A DNA stretch of 64,000 nt, taken from assembly GCF_050859025.1 (NCBI RefSeq), contig NZ_CP138200.1, forward strand, positions 1,364,001 through 1,428,000, given 5' to 3'. This stretch comes from Wukongibacter sp050859025 (GTDB lineage Bacteria; Bacillota; Clostridia; Peptostreptococcales; Caminicellaceae). Under the pieces are notes generated by a model. The model was given only the letters and a program-made list of their open reading frames with translations. It was not told the origin of the DNA and did no database searches. Positions within the stretch are counted from its first letter, which is position 1, and every line of letters starts with the position of its first letter. A program made the translations under genes and the position numbers. Positions 45,179-53,482 of this stretch are shown here, piece after piece.

Positions 45179-46630
45179 TTGGATATAAAAGATAGAGATT
45201 TACAATCTATACAAGAAGTAAGGGATTTGGTAAGAAAAGCAAAGAAGGCTCAGAAGGAATTCTCTAAATTTAGTACCCAGCTAATTGATGAAATCGTAAA
45301 GCAACTATCTGAGGCAGCTCTAAAAGAAGCTGAAGGTTTAGCAAAAATGGCGGTTGAAGAAACAGGCTTTGGAATATGGCAGGATAAGAAGACAAAAAAC
45401 GTTGTAGCCAGTGAAATGTTGTATGAGCATATAAAGGATATGAAAACCATTGGAATAATTAACGAGGATAGTGAGAGAAAAATAGTTGAGATAGGTACAC
45501 CAGTTGGAGTAGTTGCAGCATTAATACCGTCGACAAATCCAACATCAACAACTATATATAAAACTCTCATTTCATTAAAATCAGGAAATGCCATTGTATT
45601 TAGCCCACATCCAAGTGCAAAGAATTGCATATTAAAGACAGTTGAAGTATTAAATAAAGCTGCAATTAGAATGGGAGCACCAGAAGGACTTATAAGCTGT
45701 ATATCAGTACCGACTATTGAAGGAACAAATGAGCTAATGAAGCATGATGATGTGTCCTTGATACTAGCAACTGGAGGGACAGCAATGGTTAAGGCTGCAT
45801 ATAGCTCAGGAACTCCAGCACTAGGAGTTGGACCTGGAAATGTACCAGCTTTTATAGAAAGAAGTGCCGATGTCAAAGAGGCTGTTAGCAAGATTCTTGC
45901 AAGTAAAACCTTTGACAATGGAACAGTTTGTGCGTCGGAGCAAGCTATTGTTACAGAAAATTGTATAGCTGACTATGTAAAGAGCGAGCTTAAAAACCAA
46001 GGAGGGTATTTCCTAACTGGTGAAGAGCTTGATAAGGTAGTTAAGATAATGGAGAGACCAAATGGCGGTATGAATCCTAAGATTGTTGGAAAATCTGCTC
46101 AAGACATTGCGGCTATGGCAGGAATAACTATCCCAGAGGGTACTAGGATAATGATTTGTGAGGAAAAGGGTGTTGGTAAAGAGTATCCATTTTCAAAGGA
46201 GAAGCTTACACAATTACTTGCTTTCTATTCAGTTGAGGATTGGGTAGAGGCCTGCGAGCTTTGCTATAAGCTTTTAGAAAATGGCGGAATAGGACATTCG
46301 CTAGCGATACATTCAAAGAATGAAGAGATTATAAGGGAATTTGCCTTAAAGAAACCTGTATCAAGATTTTTGGTAAATACTCCTTCGACTCAGGGTGCTA
46401 TAGGTCTTAGTACAGGACTTACACCTGCATTAACTCTTGGTTGTGGGGCTGTTGGGGGAAGTGCTACGTCTGACAATGTAGGACCAGAGCATCTCATAAA
46501 TATTAGGAGAATGGCTTATGAGGTTAATGATTTAGGTATAAAGCCAAAGGAGATTAACTCGATAGACAAAATTGATATAGAAGCAATATGCAAGATAGTT
46601 TTAGAGCAACTAAAAAATATTAATTATTAG
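45179..46630 (+). CDS. eutE: CoA-acylating acetaldehyde dehydrogenase EutE
   Basis: 483 residues. It oxidises acetaldehyde to acetyl-CoA inside the compartment. The catalytic cysteine is in FDNGTVCASEQAIV and the cofactor site in GPGNVPAFIERSADV. The C-terminus DIEAICKIVLEQLKNI looks like an encapsulation helix, in place of the N-terminal one of the enterobacterial enzyme. It starts at TTG 45179, with GGGAGGTGG just upstream and the previous stop directly before. Confidence 0.95.
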   Translation: MDIKDRDLQSIQEVRDLVRKAKKAQKEFSKFSTQLIDEIVKQLSEAALKEAEGLAKMAVEETGFGIWQDKKTKNVVASEMLYEHIKDMKTIGIINEDSERKIVEIGTPVGVVAALIPSTNPTSTTIYKTLISLKSGNAIVFSPHPSAKNCILKTVEVLNKAAIRMGAPEGLISCISVPTIEGTNELMKHDDVSLILATGGTAMVKAAYSSGTPALGVGPGNVPAFIERSADVKEAVSKILASKTFDNGTVCASEQAIVTENCIADYVKSELKNQGGYFLTGEELDKVVKIMERPNGGMNPKIVGKSAQDIAAMAGITIPEGTRIMICEEKGVGKEYPFSKEKLTQLLAFYSVEDWVEACELCYKLLENGGIGHSLAIHSKNEEIIREFALKKPVSRFLVNTPSTQGAIGLSTGLTPALTLGCGAVGGSATSDNVGPEHLINIRRMAYEVNDLGIKPKEINSIDKIDIEAICKIVLEQLKNINY

Positions 46631-46643
46631 GGAGGATATATAA

Positions 46644-46928
46644 ATGGCTAATATGAATGCATTAGGAATGATTGAGACTAAAGGATTAGTAGGTTCTATT
46701 GAGGCAGCAGATGCAATGGTAAAGGCAGCAAATGTAACACTTATTGGAAAGGTTCATGTAGGTGGAGGTTTAGTTACAGTAATGGTTAGAGGTGATGTTG
46801 GAGCAGTAAAGGCTGCTACAGATGCAGGGGCAGCGGCTGCCGATAGAGTTGGAGAATTAGTTTCTGTTCATGTAATCCCAAGACCACATAGTGAAGTTGA
46901 ATTAGTACTTCCAAAGATAGAAGGATAA
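46644..46928 (+). CDS. eutM: Microcompartment shell protein EutM, first copy
   Basis: 94 residues, a canonical hexameric BMC protein: ALGMIETKGLVGSIEAADAMVKAANVTL, GAVKAATDAGAAAADRVGELVSVHVIPRPH. It is likely the main facet component. The ATG at 46644 follows GGGAGGATAT. It is nearly identical in sequence to the second copy at 53145. Confidence 0.97.
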   Translation: MANMNALGMIETKGLVGSIEAADAMVKAANVTLIGKVHVGGGLVTVMVRGDVGAVKAATDAGAAAADRVGELVSVHVIPRPHSEVELVLPKIEG

Positions 46929-46944
46929 TCTTGGATCTGGCATA

Positions 46945-47053
46945 GTTCAAAGTGTTAAGTTCAAAGTTCTAAGGTGAGGGTCATTCATTAAGGTCTATAT
47001 ATTATTAGAGAGATTGACCCGATAGCTTAGAACTTACCACTTAGAACTTAGAA
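46945..47053. repeat. Imperfect inverted repeat between eutM and eutT
   Basis: The left arm (GTTCTAAGGTGAGGGTCA at 46966-46983) pairs with TGACCCGATAGCTTAGAAC (47014 onward), extended by further TTAGAACTTAGAAC units outside. Non-coding. It may be a processing hairpin or a small palindromic element. Confidence 0.6.
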
Positions 47054-47057
47054 CTAC

Positions 47058-47079
47058 AAATGCCTTATCAAAGGCATTT
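47058..47079 (+). promoter_or_regulatory. Hairpin directly before the eutT ribosome-binding site
   Basis: Perfect nine-base arms AAATGCCTT and AAGGCATTT around ATCA, ending four bases before GGGAGTGAG. There is no T run. It may affect eutT translation or mRNA processing; no regulator is evident. Confidence 0.45.
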
Positions 47080-47095
47080 GAAAGGGAGTGAGCTA

Positions 47096-47875
47096 ATGAA
47101 GGTTTTAACTGAAGCGACTCTTCGCTCAGAATTTAAAAATAAACTACCTAAGAAATATAATGTGAATTCAAATGTCCTAATTACTCCTTCGGCTAGACAA
47201 TTTCTAAGAGATAAGAATATCGAGCTGGTAATTGAAGATAAGAAGGCTAAAGAGGATAAAAAAGAAGACCATAGTAAAAGTGGAAATAGATATAAGGAAT
47301 TAGAAATTCCCAGTGAAAGAATTGCACCTAAGTATATTTCCTACTATTCGGGTGGGGCATTGGAGAATAAGCCGGAACATATGACTCAAATATATGGAAA
47401 TAAACTGGTTTTTAAGGATGACCCTAGGATAAGCTTTAGAGGAAAGCTTGATAGTCTCCAATCTAAGATAATGGAGCTGCAGATACTCGTAGCCTCAAAA
47501 GATGCTAAGGACTTAGTAGAAGAGCTTGATGAGGTCTTAAATTATACTAGGGAGATTTTAAAGGCTGAGGTTTTAGAAGAAGTATTGAGTGTAGAAAAAT
47601 TAATTGGATTAAGTGAAGATCAGCTAAGGGAAATGTCCCATCATCCTAAAAAACACTTTGGAGTAGACCATATACTTCCAAATTATCAAATGGGGGAGAT
47701 ATTAATAGGTCTTAACTCGTTAAGAAGCAGTGCTAGAGAAGCAGAACTTGTAGCAATCAAGGCATTTAGAAGGGATTTTGAAGTTAGCAGAATTGACATA
47801 ATAAGAGCATTAAATAGACTTAGCAGCTGCATTTATATAATGATGTGTAAGTATAAAGCAGGATTATATAAGTAA
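47096..47875 (+). CDS. eutT: EutT-type corrinoid adenosyltransferase
   Basis: About 259 residues. It makes adenosylcobalamin for EutBC. The N-terminal 55 residues contain ITPSARQFLRDKNIEL, a module shared with two other proteins of this locus. The catalytic part has DDPRISFRGKLDSLQ, LGLSED-like LIGLSEDQLREMSHHPKKHFGVDH and LNRLSSCIYIMMCKY. The HX11CCX2C metal motif of Salmonella EutT is missing between the two, as in the metal-independent Listeria class. The ATG at 47096 follows GGGAGTGAG; an earlier in-frame start at 47060 falls in a hairpin. Confidence 0.93.
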   Translation: MKVLTEATLRSEFKNKLPKKYNVNSNVLITPSARQFLRDKNIELVIEDKKAKEDKKEDHSKSGNRYKELEIPSERIAPKYISYYSGGALENKPEHMTQIYGNKLVFKDDPRISFRGKLDSLQSKIMELQILVASKDAKDLVEELDEVLNYTREILKAEVLEEVLSVEKLIGLSEDQLREMSHHPKKHFGVDHILPNYQMGEILIGLNSLRSSAREAELVAIKAFRRDFEVSRIDIIRALNRLSSCIYIMMCKYKAGLYK

Positions 47876-47888
47876 AAGAGGTGATACT

Positions 47889-48515
47889 TTGCAAGAGGAA
47901 TTGATAAAGGAAATTGTAAAAAAAGTGATGGATACAATTGGTGAAGGCAAGACAATACCCGTAGAAGCATCGGCTAGGCATGTACACCTGAGTGAGGAGC
48001 ATATAGAAAAGCTATTCGGTAAGGATCATGAAATGTCAAGAAAGAAGGAGCTATCACAGCCCGGGCAGTTTCAATATGAGGAAAGAGTAACACTAATAGG
48101 ACCAAAGGGAGTATTAAAGGGAGTTGCAATACTAGGCCCAGCTAGGAATAATACCCAAGTAGAGATTTCTAAAACCGATGCAAGAACCCTTGGAATTAAT
48201 CCACCAGTAAGGGAATCGGGGAAGCTAAATGGAAGTAGAGACATATATATCGCAACGGAAAAAGCTGTAGTAGAGGCTAAGGAGTCGGTAATCATTGCAA
48301 AGAGACACATCCATATGACTCCAGAGGATTCTGAAAGATTTGGTCTTAATGACAAGCAATTGGTAAGTGTAAGGGTAAAGGGCGATAGATCAGTAATTTT
48401 TGAAGATGTTGTAGTAAGGGTGAATAGCAAATATAAGCTAAGCATGCACATAGACTTTGATGAAGCAAATGCCTCGGGATATAAAGATGGTGTTATAGGA
48501 GAAATCGTCAGTTAA
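47889..48515 (+). CDS. eutD: PduL-type phosphotransacylase (EutD)
   Basis: 208 residues. It converts acetyl-CoA to acetyl phosphate and recycles CoA inside the shell. Two related beta-barrel halves carry zinc ligands in ASARHVHLSEEH and AKRHIHMTPED. The N-terminus ELIKEIVKKVMDTIG is an encapsulation-type helix. It starts at TTG 47889, five bases after AAGAGGTG. Confidence 0.95.
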   Translation: MQEELIKEIVKKVMDTIGEGKTIPVEASARHVHLSEEHIEKLFGKDHEMSRKKELSQPGQFQYEERVTLIGPKGVLKGVAILGPARNNTQVEISKTDARTLGINPPVRESGKLNGSRDIYIATEKAVVEAKESVIIAKRHIHMTPEDSERFGLNDKQLVSVRVKGDRSVIFEDVVVRVNSKYKLSMHIDFDEANASGYKDGVIGEIVS

Positions 48516-48532
48516 AATGAGCAACTTTAAAG

Positions 48533-48705
48533 TTAATTCATGGTGCTAGTTAATGTAAGCCGGGCTTTTGATATTTTCTTTTTGTTCATGCAATGAACCT
48601 GTTTTTCTATATAGGTTTGAAGGGGAAAACAGATTCATTAAAATCACTCTAATAAAATATCAAAATCCCTTGGGCAGCTTAAATTTTACTAGCACAATAG
48701 GTTAA
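48533..48705 (+). repeat. Structured repeat element, copy C (upstream of eutJ)
   Basis: Ends TTAATTCATGGTGCTAGT and ACTAGCACAATAGGTTAA. The inner stem TTTTGATATTTT/AAAATATCAAAA encloses GTTCATGCAATGAAC and CTGTTTT/AAAACAG hairpins. It lies inside the operon and ends 35 bases before the eutJ ATG. Confidence 0.85.
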
Positions 48706-48740
48706 TAAATGTTGCTATTTATAAAAGGAGATTTTGCAAT

Positions 48741-49574
48741 ATGGATTTTACAAGGGCAAATGAACTAATATCGAGGGTTGAGAAAAGCTTAAATGAAACT
48801 GGAAAATTTAATAAGTCTGAAGAATTACTAGTTGGAGTAGATCTAGGAACAGCATATATAGTTTTAGTAGTCTTGGACAAAGAGATGAATCCAATTGCCA
48901 GTGAGATGCAGTTTGCTCAGGTTTTAAAGGATGGCTTAGTAGTTGATTATATAGGGGCATCAAGAATAGTTAGAGAGCTTAAGGCTAGGCTTGAGGAGCG
49001 ATTAGGAGTAGAGTTATTAAAGGCAGCAATAGCTGTACCGCCGGGAACAAGCGAAAGAGACAGCAAGACCCACAGATATGTAGTAGAAGGGTCGGGTATG
49101 GAGGTTACAGCAATTCTCGATGAACCTACTGCTGCAAACGCAGTACTAGGGATTGAAAATGGAGTAATCGTAGATATAGGTGGAGGTACTACTGGCTTAT
49201 CAATACTTGAGGATGGTAAGGTCATCTATACGGCTGATGAGGCTACTGGAGGAACCCATTTATCCTTAGTTATTGCAGGAAATTATCGGATTGACTTTGA
49301 AGAAGCTGAGAAGATTAAGAAGGATAAAGATAGGCAAAAAGAGATTCTTACAATTGTAAGACCAGTAATTCAAAAAATGGCTACCATAGTAAGAGAACAT
49401 GTTGAAGGATACGATGTTGATGATATCTATTTAGTGGGAGGTACATGCTGCTTAGACGATATAGAAGAGGTCTTTGAAAAAGAGACGGGTGTAAGAACAA
49501 CCAAGCCTAAGAATCCATTTTTAGTTACCCCCCTTGGTATAGCCATGAATTGCAGGATAAGGGAAGTGATATAG
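48741..49574 (+). CDS. eutJ: Microcompartment-associated chaperone-like protein EutJ
   Basis: 277 residues of the Hsp70/FtsA-like ATPase fold, lacking the peptide-binding domain of DnaK. Phosphate motifs are VGVDLGTAYI and VDIGGGTTGLSI, with VGGTCCLDDIEEVF near the end. The role in the compartment is not established; a chaperone function is proposed for the family. The ATG at 48741 follows AAAGGAGAT. Confidence 0.94.
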   Translation: MDFTRANELISRVEKSLNETGKFNKSEELLVGVDLGTAYIVLVVLDKEMNPIASEMQFAQVLKDGLVVDYIGASRIVRELKARLEERLGVELLKAAIAVPPGTSERDSKTHRYVVEGSGMEVTAILDEPTAANAVLGIENGVIVDIGGGTTGLSILEDGKVIYTADEATGGTHLSLVIAGNYRIDFEEAEKIKKDKDRQKEILTIVRPVIQKMATIVREHVEGYDVDDIYLVGGTCCLDDIEEVFEKETGVRTTKPKNPFLVTPLGIAMNCRIREVI

Positions 49575-50294
49575 ATGAATACTGAAAGCTTAATAAAAAT
49601 TATCACTGAAGAAGTTTTAAAAAGAGTAACCATGCTAAGTTCACAAGATTCCAAAGAAAAGTCAAAGAGCATTCTAATTTTAGACTTAATATCAAATCAA
49701 AATATGGAAAGTTATGGTGAGATTAAATCGAAATGGAGCAATACTAAGTTTTTAGATGATTATTCTCAGGTAGACGGAGTAGATTCATTTGATTACATCA
49801 TAATTCCAGAGCTATCAAATAGGGATTTAGTAAACATAGCCCTAGGAGACTCAAAAAGTGAAGCTTCTGAAGTTATTATAGATGGGATATTCAAAGGAAA
49901 GAAAATAATAGTTTTGGAAGAAGGAATATGCTATAGGAAATTTAAGAGTACAGTAAACGAAAATTTTTTCAATATGTTTAAAGAATATGAAGAAAAAATA
50001 GTTAGCTTTGGACTAGAGATCGTTAGTAAAGAAAAGCTTATGGATTGTTTAGATAATGAGGAACCTAAAGAAAAATTACAGGATAGATCATGTGAAGAAA
50101 CAAAGAGAAGTTCAAAAAAAGAAAAGGAAGAAACTATAGTAGAACCTTCAATAAATAAAAAAGTTGTTTCAGAAAGCGACATTGAAAAGCTTTGGATTCA
50201 AGGATATAGCACCATAAAAATTGATAAGAAATCAATTATTACACCCCTTGCAAAGGATTTTATAAGAACCAATGAGATTGATATTACGTTATAG
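49575..50294 (+). CDS. Uncharacterised Eut protein with N-terminal encapsulation-type helix and C-terminal ITP module
   Basis: 239 residues. The N-terminus SLIKIITEEVLKRV matches cargo helices of EutC and EutD. The middle (about 35-155) has flavoprotein-like alternation (ILILDLIS, FDYIIIPEL, GKKIIVLEEGI). A charged linker (about 160-195) precedes a 45-residue C-terminal module (SDIEKLWIQGY, SIITPLAKDFIRTNEIDITL) like the N-termini of EutT and EutQ. It may belong to an uncharacterised clostridial Eut family (I think TIGR02536), but I am not sure. It begins directly after the eutJ stop. Confidence 0.75.
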   Translation: MNTESLIKIITEEVLKRVTMLSSQDSKEKSKSILILDLISNQNMESYGEIKSKWSNTKFLDDYSQVDGVDSFDYIIIPELSNRDLVNIALGDSKSEASEVIIDGIFKGKKIIVLEEGICYRKFKSTVNENFFNMFKEYEEKIVSFGLEIVSKEKLMDCLDNEEPKEKLQDRSCEETKRSSKKEKEETIVEPSINKKVVSESDIEKLWIQGYSTIKIDKKSIITPLAKDFIRTNEIDITL

Positions 50295-50321
50295 GAGTAT
50301 TCACAAGGAAGGAAGATACCT

Positions 50322-50600
50322 ATGATTATTGGTAAGGTTGTTGGGAATGTTTGGGCTACAAGAAAGGAAGAAGCATTGAATGGACTTAAGCTACTTGTAA
50401 TAAAGCCCATAGATTATTATACCGACAAGGAATTTCAGACATTTGTGGCAACGGATAATGTAGGGGCTGGAATTGGTGAAACAGTTTTAGTTGTAACAGG
50501 AAGTTCGGCTAGAAAGGCTATTGATAAAGCTGATGCACCAGTTGATGCTACTGTTGTAGGAATCATTGATGAGGTAGAGGTTAATAAGGATGCACTTTAG
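50322..50600 (+). CDS. eutN: Microcompartment vertex protein EutN
   Basis: 92 residues of the EutN/CcmL pentamer family that caps shell vertices: IIGKVVGNVWATRKEEALNGLKLLVIKP, DNVGAGIGETVLVVTGSSARKA and VDATVVGIIDEVEV. The ATG at 50322 follows AAGGAAGGAAGAT. Confidence 0.96.
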   Translation: MIIGKVVGNVWATRKEEALNGLKLLVIKPIDYYTDKEFQTFVATDNVGAGIGETVLVVTGSSARKAIDKADAPVDATVVGIIDEVEVNKDAL

Positions 50601-50617
50601 AAATCGGGGGTGAGGAA

Positions 50618-51964
50618 ATGGATTTAATAGAAAAAATATATAATGCGGGGATTGTTGGAGCAGGTGGAGCCGGATTTCCTACCCATATAAAGCTTAATTG
50701 CAGTGTAGAGTATTTGATTGTTAATGGAGCAGAATGTGAACCCTTATTAGAAACAGATAAGTATTTAATGAGAGCCGAAAGCTTTAAGCTTATTAGAGCC
50801 ATAGAAGAAGTTGGGCAAAGGGTCCAGGCTAAGAGGTTGATAATAGGACTAAAGGCAAAATATAAAGAAGAAATTAAAGAACTTAGAAAGACTATCGAGG
50901 AACTAAACTCAAAGGTCGAACTATTCTTATTAGATAACTTTTATCCTGCTGGAGATGAGCAGATACTAGTTTATGAAATAACTAAAAGGTCTATACCGGC
51001 GGGTGGAATTCCCCTTGATGTTGATGTCGTCGTATCTAATGTGGGGACCTTAGTAAATGTTTTTGATGCCATAAATGAAAAACCCGTAGTGGAGAAGTAT
51101 GTTACTGTAATTGGAGAAATAAAAGATCCATGTATTTTAAAGGTACCAATAGGAATTAGTGTAGCAAAATGTATAGAAGCAGCAGGCGGTTCACTCTTGA
51201 ATGATTACGCTGTAATCCTTGGAGGCCCCATGATGGGAAGGATTATATATAAAGAAGAAATCGAAAGAGAGTTTATTACTAAGACAATCGGTTCTCTTAT
51301 TTTGATTCCTAGGGATCATTATATTGTAAGTAAAAAGGAATTGTCAATAAAGCATATGATTAATCGTGCCAAAACAGCTTGTATACAATGCTCTATGTGT
51401 ACCGATATGTGCCCAAGAAATCTAATAGGTCATAAGCTTAGACCCCATAAAATAATGAGAAGTGTAGGAATGGCTGAAGGTGATGAAAAAATCCTTATGG
51501 AAGCCCTGATATGCTGTGAATGCGGTGTATGTGAATTATATGCCTGTCCTATGGGTTTGTCACCTAAGAGTATGAATGCATATGTAAAAAATGAGCTGAG
51601 AAACAAAGGTATTAGATATCAAAAAGAACAGGGAGAAACTATTGCTAAAGAAATAAGAGAATATCGTAAAATTCCTGTTGATAGATTGATTTCCAGACTA
51701 AATCTAAACAAATATAAAGGAAGAAAGGTTGTTGGGCCAATTGAAGTCAAATCCAATGAGGTCCACATTCCTTTAAAGCAGTGTATTGGTAAGTCATCGA
51801 GTCCTGTGGTTTCAATGGGTGACACTGTTTCAAAAGGACAGCTGGTTGGAGAAGTTAAGATAGATGAATTAGGAGCTAATGTACATTCGAGTATAGATGG
51901 AAGGGTATTTGAAATATCAGATTGTATAGTTATTCGAAGTGATAATAGTGAGGTGATTTCATGA
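50618..51964 (+). CDS. PduS-like cobalamin reductase (RnfC-type, SLBB and two 4Fe-4S sites)
   Basis: 448 residues. N-terminal RnfC-like NADH/FMN region (GIVGAGGAGFPTHIKL, NGAECEPLLETDK), SLBB domain (about 165-220), two clusters CIQCSMCTDMCPR and CCECGVCELYACPMG, and a biotin-like C-terminal fold (VVSMGDTVSKGQLVGEV). PduS reduces cob(III)/cob(II)alamin for the adenosyltransferase. It overlaps the next shell gene by ATGA and probably hands electrons through it. Confidence 0.92.
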   Translation: MDLIEKIYNAGIVGAGGAGFPTHIKLNCSVEYLIVNGAECEPLLETDKYLMRAESFKLIRAIEEVGQRVQAKRLIIGLKAKYKEEIKELRKTIEELNSKVELFLLDNFYPAGDEQILVYEITKRSIPAGGIPLDVDVVVSNVGTLVNVFDAINEKPVVEKYVTVIGEIKDPCILKVPIGISVAKCIEAAGGSLLNDYAVILGGPMMGRIIYKEEIEREFITKTIGSLILIPRDHYIVSKKELSIKHMINRAKTACIQCSMCTDMCPRNLIGHKLRPHKIMRSVGMAEGDEKILMEALICCECGVCELYACPMGLSPKSMNAYVKNELRNKGIRYQKEQGETIAKEIREYRKIPVDRLISRLNLNKYKGRKVVGPIEVKSNEVHIPLKQCIGKSSSPVVSMGDTVSKGQLVGEVKIDELGANVHSSIDGRVFEISDCIVIRSDNSEVIS

Positions 51965-52509
51965 TAAGAACAATAGGATTATTAGAGCTTAACAGCATAG
52001 CAAGAGGAATTGAAGCGGCTGATTTCATGTTAAAGGCGGCAGAAGTAAACTTACTTAGAGCCAATTCAATATGTCCTGGTAAATATATTGTTCTTATCTC
52101 AGGAGATGTAGGAGCAGTTAAGGCTTCAATTGAAGTAGGTTTAGAGATTGGCAGGGAGCATGTTATAGATAGTCTTGTGCTTCCAAGTGTTCATCCACAA
52201 TTGATAAAGGCAATCAACGGAACCACAGAGATAGATGAATTAAGGTCACTGGGGGTACTGGAATTTTTTAGCATAGCAACATCAATTGTGGCCGCAGATG
52301 CTGCTGCTAAAGCCGCATTAGTAGATCTAATAGAGCTGCGTCTTGGTTTTGCAATAGGGGGAAAAGCCTTTGTAACATTGACAGGTGATGTAAGTGCTGT
52401 AAGAGAAGCCGTTGAAGTAGGTGCTAGAGTAGGTGAAGAAACAGGTATGCTAGTAAATAAAGTAGTAATTCCTTCTCCAACAAAAGAATTATTAGATGGG
52501 CTAATGTAG
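51961..52509 (+). CDS. PduT-like tandem BMC shell protein with cluster-ligand cysteine
   Basis: 182 residues made of two BMC domains (about 1-88 and 92-178), so a trimer-forming shell protein. SICPGKYIVL near residue 37 retains the cysteine that in PduT trimers binds a central 4Fe-4S cluster. Together with the PduS-like protein it could pass electrons across the shell. The start overlaps the previous stop by four bases. Confidence 0.92.
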   Translation: MIRTIGLLELNSIARGIEAADFMLKAAEVNLLRANSICPGKYIVLISGDVGAVKASIEVGLEIGREHVIDSLVLPSVHPQLIKAINGTTEIDELRSLGVLEFFSIATSIVAADAAAKAALVDLIELRLGFAIGGKAFVTLTGDVSAVREAVEVGARVGEETGMLVNKVVIPSPTKELLDGLM

Positions 52510-52523
52510 ATAGGAGGGGTAGA

Positions 52524-52859
52524 GTGAAAAAGTTAGTAACTAAGAGCAATATTGAGGATTTTCTTGTAGAGGGTGAAAGTGAGTTTTATGCCGACAGCTC
52601 AATGATTATAACTCCTGGAGCTAAAGATATTCTCAGAAATAAGGGAATTGTTATTGTTTTCGGTGAGAGGAAAGAGGAATGTAGTAAAGCTACAGCTGAT
52701 TGCCAAGAAACAAGTAGTGTAGAGGATCAGGATAAGAATGATAATGAGTTGGCAACAATTAGGACTATTGCAAATTTGCTAGCACAAGAATTTAAGATTA
52801 CCGATATCAAAATGATTAAACAAGTAACATCAGAAGTACTAAAGAGAATTGAAAAATAG
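52524..52859 (+). CDS. Stand-alone N-terminal half of EutQ
   Basis: 111 residues. The start MKKLVTKSNIEDFLVEGE and IITPGAKDILRNKGI align by eye with the first 50 residues of enterobacterial EutQ, and the C-terminal helix DIKMIKQVTSEVLKRI matches the segment that precedes the cupin there. The cupin itself is missing and is encoded separately at 54646. The GTG at 52524 follows AGGAGGGGTAGA. Role unknown. Confidence 0.8.
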   Translation: MKKLVTKSNIEDFLVEGESEFYADSSMIITPGAKDILRNKGIVIVFGERKEECSKATADCQETSSVEDQDKNDNELATIRTIANLLAQEFKITDIKMIKQVTSEVLKRIEK

Positions 52860-52974
52860 TTATAAAAGCAGCAAGAAATTTCTTACATTTTGATTTTTTA
52901 AAAGCCTTTAGATGTTGGCTATTCAAGAAGTTAAAATGTAAAGCTATTAAGTGGATTCCATATAGATAAATATT

Positions 52975-53130
52975 TATAGCCAGTTCTTCGGTAAGGTTTT
53001 TTGATATTAATTATGAAATAAACCTGTTCTTTCTTAAAAGCTGAAGGTTAGACAGATTTATTAGAATCTTGGGGATAAAATATCAGAATTCCTTAAGTCG
53101 TTTAGAGTACAAAAATAGGAAATTAGATTA
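52975..53130 (+). repeat. Structured repeat element, copy D (upstream of the second eutM), diverged
   Basis: It keeps the TTTTGATATT/AATATCAGAA stem, CCTGTTC/GACAGA and the ATTTATTAGAATC loop, but the GTTCATGCAATGAAC hairpin is degraded and the terminal repeats are unclear, so boundaries are approximate. It ends just before the AGGAGG of the next gene. Confidence 0.6.
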
Positions 53131-53144
53131 AGGAGGAAATGAAT

Positions 53145-53435
53145 ATGTCAGTTATGAAAGCGTTAGGAATGATAGAAACAAAGGGGTTAGTTGGAGCTAT
53201 TGAAGCAGCAGATGCTATGGTAAAGGCAGCAAATGTTACATTGGTTGGAAGAGAGCAAATCGGTGGAGGCTTGGTAACAGTAATGGTAAGAGGAGATGTA
53301 GGAGCAGTAAAGGCGGCAACCGATGCAGGAGCGGCAGCAGCAGATAGAGTTGGAGAATTAATATCTGTTCATGTTATTCCAAGACCTCATACTGAGGTTG
53401 AAGGGGTTTTACCAACGACTCAACAGGCAGAATAG
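53145..53435 (+). CDS. eutM: Microcompartment shell protein EutM, second copy
   Basis: About 96 residues, BMC domain almost identical to the copy at 46644, differing mainly near residues 35-40 (VGREQIGGG against IGKVHVGGG) and in the C-terminal tail (VEGVLPTTQQAE). The ATG at 53145 is eight bases after AGGAGG; the ATG at 53139 is too close to it. Confidence 0.96.
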   Translation: MSVMKALGMIETKGLVGAIEAADAMVKAANVTLVGREQIGGGLVTVMVRGDVGAVKAATDAGAAAADRVGELISVHVIPRPHTEVEGVLPTTQQAE

Positions 53436-53482
53436 TAGTATATAGCCATTACCTAAAATAATAAATTGAAGGGGGTAAATTT

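Noticed and set aside
45250..45918. 222-codon open frame antisense to eutE
   Set aside because: It is a shadow of a strongly conserved coding frame, with biased serine/threonine/proline composition and no ribosome-binding site.
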